A stretch of 64,000 nucleotides of DNA, taken from assembly GCF_014648295.1 (NCBI RefSeq), contig NZ_BMQV01000009.1, positions 1 through 64,000 on the forward strand. The letters run 5' to 3'. This DNA comes from Shewanella saliphila. GTDB lineage: Bacteria > Pseudomonadota > Gammaproteobacteria > Enterobacterales > Shewanellaceae. Below, piece after piece: positions 8,529-17,426 of the stretch (positions are counted from its first letter, which is position 1; every line of letters begins with the position of its first letter). The position numbers were made by a program, and so were the translations under genes. A model generated the notes under the pieces. It did no database searches, was not told where the DNA came from, and was given only the letters and a program-made list of their open reading frames with translations.

Positions 8529-9262
8529 TATGCTGCAATCCCTTCGTCAGTACCGATAAGTTCGATAAATGCATCTTCTAGTGAGTCTTTGCCCGTTTGC
8601 TGACACAGTTCGTCAGGGCTACCAATGGCGACCACTTTGCCGTTTGCCATTACAATTACGCGGTCACATAAAGCGGCAACTTCTTGCATTACGTGGCTTG
8701 AAAACAACACACAATGTCCTTGTGCTTTTAGTTGCAATAAAATATCACGCAGTAAGCGGGTGCTCATCACATCAAGTCCGCGGGTCGGCTCATCTAAAAT
8801 GATGTTGCTTGGCTGATGCACGATGGCTTGCGCCAATGCCGTTTTCATCCGTTGGCCTTGCGAGAAGCCTTTGCAACGACGGTCGCTAATGTCTTCTAGC
8901 TTTAATTGGGCAATGACATTGGCGGTGGCTTCTTTGGCTTGCTTGCGCGACATACCGCTTAACTCGGCAAAGAAACTAATGTATTCACGCGGCGTAAGGC
9001 GTTCGTACAAACCAAATGGGTCGGGGAATAAGCCTAATTGTTTTTTTGCGCCTATTGGGTCAACCGCGACGTCAATCTTGTCAACAGCTGCGGTGCCTGA
9101 GTCTGGTTTGAGTAAACCAAACAAGGTGCGTAAACAGGTGGTTTTACCGGCGCCATTTGGCCCAAGTAAACCAGTGATTTGGCCATTTTCAGCGCTAAAA
9201 CTTAAATCGTCTAACGCCTGCACATCGCCAATTTTTTTGGTTAAGTTTGCAACAGTAATCAT
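8528..9262 (-). CDS. ABC transporter ATP-binding protein, NatA-like
   Basis: This 244-residue ATPase energises the NatB-like permease encoded immediately after it. It shows Walker A GPNGAGKTT (about residues 35-43), the signature FSQGQRMK, Walker B NIILDEPTRGLD and the switch histidine in FSSH. The hydrolase gene stop is only 2 bp upstream of its start, so the three minus-strand genes from 10869 to 7395 form one operon. Expression is probably set by the intergenic region shared with the divergent GntR regulator. Confidence 0.92.
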   Translation of the reverse strand: MITVANLTKKIGDVQALDDLSFSAENGQITGLLGPNGAGKTTCLRTLFGLLKPDSGTAAVDKIDVAVDPIGAKKQLGLFPDPFGLYERLTPREYISFFAELSGMSRKQAKEATANVIAQLKLEDISDRRCKGFSQGQRMKTALAQAIVHQPSNIILDEPTRGLDVMSTRLLRDILLQLKAQGHCVLFSSHVMQEVAALCDRVIVMANGKVVAIGSPDELCQQTGKDSLEDAFIELIGTDEGIAA

Positions 9263-9264
9263 GA

Positions 9265-10869
9265 CTATTCCTTATCTGCAGCAGTGTTTGCTGGCGCTGT
9301 TGTGTCGGTTTTAATATCTGTGTCGGTGCTGGCAATCGGTAATGCTTCTACTGTGTTGGCATTAAGGTAAAAGCTGCGGCGCACATCTTTTTGTAAGCAT
9401 TCGCCATCAATCTCTTTTATTGAGCCTTGATCAACTAATTGCGCAATTAAATCGTTACCGCAACTTTGATAGGCCACACCGTGAGTTGCGTAAGGCGCGA
9501 TAAAATGCTTCGACTTGGTGAGTTTTTCTTGTGCCAGAGCGCCCCAGTTTGGTGGTGTTGCTGGGTCGAGTTCGCCAGACAATAATAAAGTAGGAATGTC
9601 GCTGTCGATTGGGTTACTAAAGCTGTCATCTTCTTGCTTTGTTGGCCATGCATCACAGGTTTTTTCTAACCCGTCTAACATGCTGCCACTGATGTAAGAT
9701 TCTTTAGCGTCTTTACGCATTTGTTCGGTAATACGGTGAATATCCTCACCACATACCACTGATGCATGCATACCCATTGCTATCCCTGTACTGTTGGCCG
9801 TTAAGGAGTAAATACCTAAAATGGGCTGGTAGTTACCTTGTGCTGCCTGGTGTATTGCGTGAGGAATAAGCGAACGGGTATTGGGCATATACATTGCCAT
9901 GCGGATAGCCCCTGAGTACTTACTGCGAGTGAGCAAAAAGTCGCTAGGCTCGTCAGTTTGTGGGTCGCGCACTTTTTGGCTAATCGGTGCATCGGCGAGC
10001 TGTTGATCGACTTTATTATACTCGTCGACTAAATCAGGAAACTGCTGCTGACATTCAGGATTGCTTTTACAGTCACGCCATAGCACGTTTAAACCACGCT
10101 CAATTGAACTACCAATGGCCACTACGCTTTGTTGCATAGGTACCACACCGTCCAATGTTACCGTGGCTAATGCTTCAGGATAATGGCGCATATACAACTG
10201 AGCCATGCGTGAACCATAAGAAATACCGTATAAGTGCAGCTTGGTATAACCTAAAAACTCGCGTACTGCCTCAAAGTCTTTTAATGCGGTATTGCTGCCG
10301 TATTGAGTCACGTCGGCATCGATCCCCGCTAAACATTCTTCGGTTATCGCCAGCATGTCGAGGTCGTCTTCATTGATGTTGAGTGCATTTAAATCACCGT
10401 CGTCGCAACTCAAAATATTCGATTGGCCTGTGCCGCGCTGGTCGATAAGTAAAATATCGCGTTGTTGACGTACTTTGGTCAACATACGGTCAAACCCTGC
10501 GGCATTTTCGATAGCCGATTGGCCAGGGCCACCGGCAATGGCGAGTAATGCCTCATCTGGGTGGGTGTTTTTAATTGCAGGTAAAATCGCAAAGTGAATG
10601 TCGATTTGCTTACCGTCAGGTTGCTTTGGGTTTTCAGGTACGCTGATTTTGCCGCACTGAAACTGCTCATCTAAGCCATCTAAATAACATGTGGTTGTTT
10701 TAGCTGGCGCAGCAACGAGTGTGTCTGCGGTATCTGCAACGCTGTGGTTAGCGAGTAAAATAGCCACTGCAACAGCGACCCAGCGACTAGCGCGAGTTGC
10801 CGATTGGCATAAACCTAAAGCGCGTAATCGCGATATTGAGGTTGTGTTGACAAACTTCCTGTTGATCAT
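9265..10869 (-). CDS. Exported alpha/beta hydrolase (TAP-like peptidase family)
   Basis: This 534-residue protein has a signal peptide (hydrophobic stretch VAVAVAILLANHSVA) and an alpha/beta hydrolase fold. The oxyanion region is GGPGQSA, an early motif is IDQRGTGQS, the nucleophile is in YGISYGSRMA, and the C-terminal TAP-like part carries LLSGELDPATPP with the catalytic histidine in ATHGV. This matches secreted proline-iminopeptidase or tripeptidyl-peptidase-like hydrolases. The ATG at 10869 is chosen because AAGGA lies nine bases upstream; an in-frame extension to 10917 lacks this. It is the first gene of an operon with natA-natB. The link between a hydrolase and an exporter is unexplained. 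Confidence 0.85.
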   Translation of the reverse strand: MINRKFVNTTSISRLRALGLCQSATRASRWVAVAVAILLANHSVADTADTLVAAPAKTTTCYLDGLDEQFQCGKISVPENPKQPDGKQIDIHFAILPAIKNTHPDEALLAIAGGPGQSAIENAAGFDRMLTKVRQQRDILLIDQRGTGQSNILSCDDGDLNALNINEDDLDMLAITEECLAGIDADVTQYGSNTALKDFEAVREFLGYTKLHLYGISYGSRMAQLYMRHYPEALATVTLDGVVPMQQSVVAIGSSIERGLNVLWRDCKSNPECQQQFPDLVDEYNKVDQQLADAPISQKVRDPQTDEPSDFLLTRSKYSGAIRMAMYMPNTRSLIPHAIHQAAQGNYQPILGIYSLTANSTGIAMGMHASVVCGEDIHRITEQMRKDAKESYISGSMLDGLEKTCDAWPTKQEDDSFSNPIDSDIPTLLLSGELDPATPPNWGALAQEKLTKSKHFIAPYATHGVAYQSCGNDLIAQLVDQGSIKEIDGECLQKDVRRSFYLNANTVEALPIASTDTDIKTDTTAPANTAADKE

Positions 10870-10903
10870 CGGAACGTTTCCTTTTTGCATTTCATGACGA
10901 TTA

Positions 10904-10963
10904 TGATACCTTAACACCTAGTGTATGAGTGTATCAATGTATTAATACAGTTGTTAAAGGCTA
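10904..10963. promoter_or_regulatory. Divergent promoter region with palindromes, likely GntR operator
   Basis: The short gap between the divergent hydrolase and gntR genes contains a perfect 12-bp palindrome at 10938-10949 (TGTATTAATACA). About 20 bp to the left is an ACAC-cta-GTGT inverted repeat. YtrA-type GntR regulators normally control the adjacent ABC operon, so these are candidate operators. Assignment is by position. Confidence 0.55.
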
Positions 10964-11341
10964 ATGTTAGAATTACTGAATGTCAACCCCAGCAGTGGCG
11001 AACCCATTTATCGACAATTGCATGATCAAATCGTGCGCTTAATTGTTGGCGGTCAATTGCAGCCTGAAGATGTACTTCCTTCAGTGCGCCAATTGGCCGA
11101 ACATTTGGCGGTAAACCCAATGACAGTGTCGCGTGCGATGCAACAACTTGTCGACCAGGGCTGGGTTGAACGTCGTCGTGGCCAGCCGTCACGCGTGGCC
11201 GCGAGAACATCAGCAAATAACGCCTCAGGCAGCAGTTTATTAGCGCCGCAGATAAGCGCATTAGTTGAGCAAGCACAACAATTAGGTGTTGAATACGACG
11301 AGTTGCAACAGTTATTGAAGCAATTTTGGCAAAAAGAATAG
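10964..11341 (+). CDS. GntR-family regulator, YtrA subfamily
   Basis: This 125-residue repressor has the winged helix of GntR proteins at residues 10-75 (EPIYRQLHDQIVRLIVGGQL and SVRQLAEHLAVNPMTVSRAMQQL). Only a short helical tail follows, as in the YtrA subfamily, which regulates ABC exporters. A purine-rich AAAGG lies very close to the ATG. It precedes an ATPase and a permease gene on the same strand and faces the divergent hydrolase-natAB operon, so it may control both directions. Confidence 0.9.
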   Translation: MLELLNVNPSSGEPIYRQLHDQIVRLIVGGQLQPEDVLPSVRQLAEHLAVNPMTVSRAMQQLVDQGWVERRRGQPSRVAARTSANNASGSSLLAPQISALVEQAQQLGVEYDELQQLLKQFWQKE

Positions 11342-11378
11342 CCGTCATTTAAGCTAAATTTTGGTAGGAAAGTCGAAC

Positions 11379-12248
11379 ATGGAAGCCGAAGATAAGCCCG
11401 TTTTACAGTTTACTTTAGTCAATAAAACCTATGCCGAGACAACTAAGTCTGCAACCGGGCATAAGGTGTTAGCCGATTTATCGATAACACTTTACCCTGG
11501 GATGGTTGTGGGATTATTAGGTCAAAATGGCGCGGGTAAATCGACATTAATGCGCTGCGCGTTAGGAATTGTTGATATCGATAGCGGCAACATTAATACC
11601 CTGGGCGAATCGCCAGAAAATCTCTCCATTGAAGCAAAACAGCATATCGGCTATGTGCCACAACAGCCCTTTGGCTACGAAGGCTTTACCATAGATAAAG
11701 CCTTAGAATTGCACCGCAGTTTTTACCCGCAGTGGGACATCGCCCTAGAACAAGATTGGTTAAATCGCTTTGATTTAGATGTTACTCAAGCCGTGCAAAA
11801 ACTGTCTGTCGGTCAGCGCCAATCGTTAGCCTTGATTATGGCGATGGCGTATCGGCCGACCTTGTTGTTACTCGACGAACCCGTCGCTAGCCTCGACCCT
11901 ATCGCTCGTCGCCAATTTATGGGTGACCTGTTCGATCTTGCCCTAGAATCGGGTTCGGCGGTATTGTTTTCATCGCACATCACCTCAGACTTAGAGCGTG
12001 TCGCCAGTCATGTAGCATTAATCAAAAAAGGCGACTTAGTGCTGTTTAAAGAAATTGATGCTCTGCGTGAAGAAGTGAAATTACTCACTATTAACGACGA
12101 CACTAAACTACCTGCAAGCTACAGAATATTAAGCCAAACTGGCCAAACTGTGCTGGTGGACACCCAGGGTAACTCGGATGTTATTACTGGTGTGCAAAAT
12201 GAAAAATCATTAAATTTAGAACAGTTATTTATGGAGCTGCACCGATGA
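11379..12248 (+). CDS. ABC transporter ATP-binding protein, YtrB-like
   Basis: This 289-residue ATPase has Walker A GQNGAGKST (about residues 51-59), Q-loop VPQQPFG, signature LSVGQRQSLAL, Walker B LLLLDEPVASLDP and FSSH. A roughly 60-residue C-terminal extension follows the ATPase core. The ATG at 11379 is preferred to an in-frame TTG at 11361 because AGGA lies at proper spacing before it. It is co-transcribed with gntR and overlaps the permease start by four bases (ATGA). Confidence 0.92.
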   Translation: MEAEDKPVLQFTLVNKTYAETTKSATGHKVLADLSITLYPGMVVGLLGQNGAGKSTLMRCALGIVDIDSGNINTLGESPENLSIEAKQHIGYVPQQPFGYEGFTIDKALELHRSFYPQWDIALEQDWLNRFDLDVTQAVQKLSVGQRQSLALIMAMAYRPTLLLLDEPVASLDPIARRQFMGDLFDLALESGSAVLFSSHITSDLERVASHVALIKKGDLVLFKEIDALREEVKLLTINDDTKLPASYRILSQTGQTVLVDTQGNSDVITGVQNEKSLNLEQLFMELHR

Positions 12249-13537
12249 GTGCGCAGCAACCTCAAAGCCCACTAGCCGCATGGCGTAAACCCTATCAGGG
12301 TATGTTGCGTCTGTGGTTATATGACTTAGGTAGCGTCAGTTTTTTAGGTACGAGCCTGCTTGGACTCGTGCTTGGACTTGCGTTGTTAATTAGCGGAAAA
12401 GCCGACGTGGTGAGTTTGGTTTTTGCTATGTCGACTGTCTCAGCGGCTGCCAGTATTGCTTGGCAGTTAAATCGCTTAGTGGCGACAGAGACCAGCCAAT
12501 TAATACCCGGTTATCAAGCCAATGTATTGCAACAGGCGCTGAGCATAGCGCTGGCGGTTATTGGATTTCAGGTGTTGGCCTGTGTGATTTTTTCGGCATA
12601 TGACGTCATAGCGCAATTGTGGTTAGCCGTTGCGGTAGGGCTTGGCTTTGTATGGTTATGCTTGTGGCGCAGTCATTATTTTCATTTATCGTTTGCGCTG
12701 TTTATTGCGGTGCCATTTTTAGATGAGCTCGCCTCTCGTTTGTCGCAGTGGGCCAGCTTAATCATTGTTGCCATGCTGTTTTATCGTGTGGTTGGCTTAT
12801 GTCGGCAACTGCGCTGGAACAGCGATGCGCGGGTGGTGTACCTCAATGCCGTGCAAATGGGCTGGATGTGGTTACCAAGCATTAAAGGTGTCGCGTGGGT
12901 GGGTAAATTCGAGCGCCTGTTTCATCCAATGAATTTCTTTATTGGCCCTGTGCTCACCATGATGATGTTAACCCTGCCTGTTATCGCCATCGTCTTAATG
13001 CTGATTTCGTGGCTGTTCGATTTTAATCTACCAACTGTGTTTTTAATTGCTCAATTTTCAGTGATCAGCTGTGCGATTATTCATTGGAGCCGTATTCAAC
13101 GTTGGCGTGCCACCGAAACCTTATTTTTATTGCCTTGTTACAGCGGATTAAGCGGGATGAAAGAGGCTTTTTACCGCAGCCAATATCGTTTTATTGCGGC
13201 GATGGTGTTGATAGTGACCGCAATAGGGTTACTAAAATCCTTGTTTGAACCGCAACTCAACCTGATGTTTTTAGTTCACTTAAGTTTAAGTACCTTTTGG
13301 GGCTGTGCCATTATGCTCGGCACTGGGTCGGCAAGCCGAAATAGTCATCAAGCCACAGCGGCGATGTTAGTGGTGTTTGTGCACTCGATAGTGGTGTCTA
13401 TGAGTTTTGCTGCGCTAAGAGATGGCGACAGTATTACTCCGTGGCTATTGTTGGATATTCCGCTAACCGTCGTCGGTGTGTTGGCATTGATGTGGGGTAA
13501 GCGACAGCTTTGGAAGCACGGTATTACCGCGCCTTAA
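12245..13537 (+). CDS. ABC transporter permease-like membrane protein
   Basis: This 430-residue protein has about ten predicted membrane helices in two blocks separated by a cytoplasmic stretch (about residues 185-225). I do not recognise a specific family. Its ATGA overlap with the preceding ATPase gene and the upstream YtrA-type regulator mark it as the membrane partner of that ATPase. The likely role is export, possibly in an envelope-stress response as for other Ytr-type transporters; the substrate is unknown. Confidence 0.8.
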   Translation: MSAQQPQSPLAAWRKPYQGMLRLWLYDLGSVSFLGTSLLGLVLGLALLISGKADVVSLVFAMSTVSAAASIAWQLNRLVATETSQLIPGYQANVLQQALSIALAVIGFQVLACVIFSAYDVIAQLWLAVAVGLGFVWLCLWRSHYFHLSFALFIAVPFLDELASRLSQWASLIIVAMLFYRVVGLCRQLRWNSDARVVYLNAVQMGWMWLPSIKGVAWVGKFERLFHPMNFFIGPVLTMMMLTLPVIAIVLMLISWLFDFNLPTVFLIAQFSVISCAIIHWSRIQRWRATETLFLLPCYSGLSGMKEAFYRSQYRFIAAMVLIVTAIGLLKSLFEPQLNLMFLVHLSLSTFWGCAIMLGTGSASRNSHQATAAMLVVFVHSIVVSMSFAALRDGDSITPWLLLDIPLTVVGVLALMWGKRQLWKHGITAP

Positions 13538-13677
13538 AGCGGTGTTTGTTGTTTATCAGTTTTGCTTGTGAACGTGATGTTAATCGCACAAATAGAGCAA
13601 AAGCTCTTATGATTTTTTTTAGCTTCAGGTAGAATGCGAAAAGCGGAACACTTGTAAGCTAAAAAGGTCACTGTTAA

Positions 13678-15471
13678 ATGTCATTAAATCAATACCACGT
13701 CGTACGACTTCTGCAACAGCAAAGTCAGTCTTTAGGCAACAGCATTGCCCTAGAAGGCTTTGAAATGCCAGCACCCTGGCACACAGTAACGTGGAATAAA
13801 TTCAATACCTTAACTGACTCGGTTGCCCAATTGCTGATTGAGTTTGGCTTACAAGTGCAAGACAAAGTGGTGATATTGTCGCAAAACTGCCCACAATGGA
13901 CTTGTGCCGATATTGGTGCACTTAAAGCGCGTAATGTGGTGGTACCTGTTTACCCAACCAGTACACTTGAACAAGCCGTGTTTATTGTTAACGATGCCCA
14001 AGCTAAATTAATTTTTGCCGGTGATCAGCAACAATATGACATGGCGTGTGACATTGCCGCGCAAGCCGACTGCGTGCAGCAGATTGTCGTATTTGATGCC
14101 AATGTAACTTTAAAAGCCGACAATCACCTGTATTTTGATTCGCTATTAACCGCACAATTTAATCCAAGCGTAACCCAGGAGTTAACCAGCCGATTAGCCA
14201 ATACTGATCTGGATGACTTACTGACGCTAATTTACACCTCAGGCACCACAGGCAACCCAAAAGGGGTGATGATCGATTACCGCAATTTTGCCTCGATGAT
14301 CAGCCAGCATGACCAAAAACTGCCTTTTACCGCCGGTGATGTGTCTTTAGCCTTTTTGCCGCTAAGCCATGTATTTGAACGTGGCTGGAGCATGTATGTA
14401 TTATGCCGTGGCGGTCATAATGTTTACTTAAATGACACCAATAAAATTAAACAAGCTCTTGTTGCCGTTAAGCCACACACCTTATGTGTCGTGCCACGAT
14501 TTTTAGAAAAAATATACAGTGCCGTACACGACAAAGTTGGTAAAGCACCTAAAGCACGCCAAGCATTATTTTCCTGGGCGATGAAAGTGGGTAAGCGTCA
14601 ATTTGAAGTCAATCAAGGCCGCGCTAAACCGAGTTTATGGCTAAGTGCCCAGTGGAAACTGGCTAACAAGCTGGTTTACAGCAAATTACAACAGGTGCTC
14701 GGCGGCCGACTTAAGTTTATGCCAGTGGGCGGTGCAGCATTAGATGTTAATGTTGGCAGTTTTTTTCACAGTATTAGCGTGCCTGTATTGTGTGGGTACG
14801 GCATGACCGAAACTTGCGCGACCGTTACCTGTAATACCCTCGATAATCGTGTGCCAGGCTCAAACGGTAAGCCGTTAGAAGCCATGCAAATTAAGCTGGG
14901 CAAAGACGATGAGATTTTAGTACGCGGCGACACTGTAATGCGCGGTTATTACAATCGCCCCGATGACACCGCCGAAGCCTTTGAAGACGGTTGGTTAAAA
15001 ACCGGTGATGCAGGGCGTATCGATGAACAAGGCAACTTATACATTACTGACCGCATCAAAGAGTTAATGAAAACCTCTAACGGTAAATACATTGCCCCAC
15101 AGCGCGTTGAAGGTAAGGTTGCTTGTTGCCCATTTATCGAACAAGTGGCTATTGTTGCCGATGCACGTAATTACGTGTCAGCCCTTATTGTGCCGGCATT
15201 TGAAGCGTTAAATAGCTGGGCTACAGCGCAGGGCATTCATGTTGAAAACCCTATTGAGTTACTGCGTCACTCGCAAGTGGTCGCGCATTTTGAGCAGCGT
15301 TTAATCGAGCTGCAGCATGAGTTAGCCGGCTTTGAAAAGATTAAAAAATTCACTTTATTGCACGAAGCATTTTCAATGGAATCTGGACTAATTACTCCGA
15401 CGTTAAAACTGCGCCGTAAGATGATTTACAGCAAATATCACAGTGAAATTAATGCCATGTATGGTAGCTAA
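13678..15471 (+). CDS. Long-chain acyl-CoA synthetase (AMP-forming)
   Basis: This 597-residue enzyme activates fatty acids to acyl-CoA through an acyl-adenylate. The AMP-binding motif is LIYTSGTTGNPKGVM (about residues 186-200). The second motif GYGMTETCATVT and the hinge motif LKTGDAGRIDEQG are present, as is the C-terminal catalytic lysine region near LITPTLKLRRK. Length and motifs match the ACSL/FAA1 group found in marine bacteria rather than E. coli FadD. It stands alone with a strong terminator. Hotdog thioesterase genes lie downstream, which fits a local acyl-CoA theme but not an operon. Confidence 0.92.
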   Translation: MSLNQYHVVRLLQQQSQSLGNSIALEGFEMPAPWHTVTWNKFNTLTDSVAQLLIEFGLQVQDKVVILSQNCPQWTCADIGALKARNVVVPVYPTSTLEQAVFIVNDAQAKLIFAGDQQQYDMACDIAAQADCVQQIVVFDANVTLKADNHLYFDSLLTAQFNPSVTQELTSRLANTDLDDLLTLIYTSGTTGNPKGVMIDYRNFASMISQHDQKLPFTAGDVSLAFLPLSHVFERGWSMYVLCRGGHNVYLNDTNKIKQALVAVKPHTLCVVPRFLEKIYSAVHDKVGKAPKARQALFSWAMKVGKRQFEVNQGRAKPSLWLSAQWKLANKLVYSKLQQVLGGRLKFMPVGGAALDVNVGSFFHSISVPVLCGYGMTETCATVTCNTLDNRVPGSNGKPLEAMQIKLGKDDEILVRGDTVMRGYYNRPDDTAEAFEDGWLKTGDAGRIDEQGNLYITDRIKELMKTSNGKYIAPQRVEGKVACCPFIEQVAIVADARNYVSALIVPAFEALNSWATAQGIHVENPIELLRHSQVVAHFEQRLIELQHELAGFEKIKKFTLLHEAFSMESGLITPTLKLRRKMIYSKYHSEINAMYGS

Positions 15472-15495
15472 TCATTGCGAAAAGCTTTAACAATA

Positions 15496-15518
15496 GGGCG
15501 CCGTAGGGCGTCCTTTTT
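15496..15518 (+). terminator. Rho-independent terminator of the acyl-CoA synthetase gene
   Basis: Seven-pair GC-rich arms (15496-15502 and 15507-15513, one G-T pair) with a GTAG loop are followed by TTTTT. Confidence 0.92.
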
Positions 15519-15553
15519 GTTATGTATTCACTGAACTGTCATCTGTTTGTCTT

Positions 15554-16118
15554 ATGCTCAAGCCTGTCTTATCTGGCAGGCTACAGGATGTGAAAAAGCT
15601 TAAGCGCTATCAATATGAACGTTACGCAGTGCTCTGCAAGGTAACGTACCAAACCGACTTTGATCCACAAAGTTTAGGGTTCTCACCTGATAATTATGCC
15701 GAAATAGCCAATCGTTGAGGGCATATTTGTGCGCGGGTTTTGTGGCGCGATGATCACCCTGAAGTGCTGGTGGTGTTTAGGGGCTCGCAAACCGTACACG
15801 AATGGCTTATACCAATTCCATTAATTATGTGACCAATCAGAGTCACTCAGATTGTTCAGTTTTCAGCACCAATATTTACTCCATCGGCGTACATATCGAA
15901 TTTGTTGTGGTGTTGATGTGGTGACATTTTTACCACCCCTACCGGGGATGTTTCATCATGTTGGGCGTATGTTGTGGCTGCACAACGAGCGTATATACGA
16001 CAATATCTCGCCGATTAAACGCTTTTTATTAAGTTTTGCCAGTTGGTTGTTGTCGCCTTTTGTTTCGCATTACATGCACAAATATATTCGCGATAAAGAT
16101 TTTTTTGATGACCTGTAG
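15554..16118 (+). pseudogene. Decayed class 3 lipase-like gene
   Basis: An ATG at 15554 opens a frame reading YERYAVLCKVTYQTDFDP, interrupted by TGA at 15716. It resumes in the same frame as VLWRDDHPEVLVVFRGSQTVHEWL, typical of the N-terminal part of class 3 lipases, and stops again at 15830. A separate piece from about 15870 to 16118 encodes a lipase-like C-terminal tail (RTYRICCGVDVVTFLPP to the end). The central part with the GxSxG nucleophile is missing, so an internal deletion has occurred as well as the nonsense change. The joint at about 15809-15865 holds AT-rich sequence unlike either half. No active enzyme can be made. Confidence 0.8.
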
Positions 16119-16175
16119 CAACAAGTGTCGTTAGAATGGTTGCCCACTATACATAAGAATAATAAAGGATATTTT

Positions 16176-16589
16176 GTGGCAGAGACTCAATTTAGCATGA
16201 CCCTTAAACCGCGTTTTTGTGAAACCGATGCATTAGGGCACATTAATAACACTGTGATCCCAGTATGGTTTGAAGCGGCGCGTGAGCCAATTTTTGATAT
16301 TGTGAATCCGGGGCAAGATTTAACCAAATGGAACATGATTATTGCCGGTTTTACCATCGCCTTTACCGCGCCAACTTACTACGGCACTGAAGTGACAGTC
16401 AAAACCCACATTAGCCGTTTGGGCAACAGCAGTTTTGATATTTTACAAAGCTGCTGGCAAAACGGTAAAAAAACCGCCGAAGCCACCACTACCATGGTGC
16501 ATTACAACTACCAAACCGAAAAAAGCGAACCATTAGCCGACAATGTGCGTCAGCAATTAGCGGCGTTAACGGGGCTGACTAACGGTTAA
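16176..16589 (+). CDS. Acyl-CoA thioesterase, 4HBT hotdog family (YbgC/FadM-like)
   Basis: This 137-residue hotdog-fold protein has RFCETDALGHINNTVIPVWFEAARE, including the catalytic aspartate and the histidine-asparagine pair of 4-hydroxybenzoyl-CoA thioesterase-like enzymes. The GTG at 16176 is chosen because AAAGGA lies at good spacing upstream. An in-frame start at 16125 would run into the dead lipase gene. It ends directly against the convergent GNAT gene, with no bases between the stop codons. Its acyl substrate is unknown. Confidence 0.85.
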   Translation: MAETQFSMTLKPRFCETDALGHINNTVIPVWFEAAREPIFDIVNPGQDLTKWNMIIAGFTIAFTAPTYYGTEVTVKTHISRLGNSSFDILQSCWQNGKKTAEATTTMVHYNYQTEKSEPLADNVRQQLAALTGLTNG

Positions 16590-16844
16590 TTAACGTAAAA
16601 ATTTAACCACATAACTGCAGCTGGCATTGATATTAACACCTTCCGATTTTGCCCATGCCAGCCCAGTGCGCACGAGCTTTTCTGCAATCCCTTGGCCGCG
16701 TAATACCGGTGGAACAAAGGTGCGATGAAAATCAATATCTTGGCCCACCAAATGGTATTCAAGCACTGCCTCAACGCCCTGGGTGTTGACCACAAAACGA
16801 TGTTGTTCTTCCTGGTGCACGACGACCAAATCCTGATTGCTCAT
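16590..16844 (-). CDS. Small GNAT-like N-acetyltransferase, YjdJ type
   Basis: This 84-residue protein belongs to the short GCN5-related acetyltransferase group. The acetyl-CoA-binding signature is VLRGQGIAEKLVRTGL (about residues 47-62). It begins with the short beta-strand pattern of the YjdJ/At1g77540-like minimal GNAT fold. The start has an AAGGA ribosome site eight bases upstream. Its stop abuts the thioesterase stop, so the two convergent messages must overlap in their 3' ends. Confidence 0.82.
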   Translation of the reverse strand: MSNQDLVVVHQEEQHRFVVNTQGVEAVLEYHLVGQDIDFHRTFVPPVLRGQGIAEKLVRTGLAWAKSEGVNINASCSYVVKFLR

Positions 16845-16885
16845 GCTGTTATCCTTTTATGGTATTAATTGCGTAAGAGTAAAAC

Positions 16886-17308
16886 TTACTGATGCTGCGA
16901 CAAGGCAGCAAGTAATTCTGGCGTGAGTTTGGCTTTTTGACCGGTTTTAAAGTTAAACATGACGACTTTTGCCCAACCGTGCGTGGTGACAGATTGTTGC
17001 GATTGACTGAATACGGTGTAATGCATCACGAAGCGGTCTTGTGTGATGTCGCTAATTTTGATGCCAACGATGATAGAGTCTGGAAACGTGATCGGACGCT
17101 TAAAGCGAGCATTCGTTTCACTGAGCACTGGCCCAACACCTGTGGTTTTTAAGTCGGCAAGTAAGTTAATTTGATTAAAGAAATCGAGACGCGCCGTTTC
17201 AAAATACTTAAAGTAGACTGAGTTATTAACGTGTTGCAGCGCATCCATTTCACCCCATGCAACTTGGATTTTGGTGCTGATAGAGTGTTTAGCTAAAAAG
17301 TCTTCCAT
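16886..17308 (-). CDS. Acyl-CoA thioesterase, YbgC-like hotdog protein
   Basis: This 140-residue 4HBT-family protein contains VAWGEMDALQHVNNSVYFKYFETARLDF, which gives the conserved aspartate, the HVNN pair and the downstream helix. The ATG at 17308 (MEDFLAKHSIST) follows AAGG at a spacing of seven; a longer frame to 17386 lacks support and would overlap the divergent membrane gene more. It is a different subfamily member from the thioesterase at 16176. Confidence 0.88.
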   Translation of the reverse strand: MEDFLAKHSISTKIQVAWGEMDALQHVNNSVYFKYFETARLDFFNQINLLADLKTTGVGPVLSETNARFKRPITFPDSIIVGIKISDITQDRFVMHYTVFSQSQQSVTTHGWAKVVMFNFKTGQKAKLTPELLAALSQHQ

Positions 17309-17426
17309 GGGATACCTTGTACAAGATGAAATTAAACGCTTGTTTGAATTGGCCGTTAATTTACCAGTCACAATGCAGAACAACAAGGGCTATGGCCACT
17401 GGTCGACAATTTATAAGGATTTTATT

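Noticed and set aside
17271..17426. Longer start for the membrane protein
   Set aside because: It would overlap the thioesterase coding sequence on the other strand and has no ribosome site; the TTG at 17427 does.
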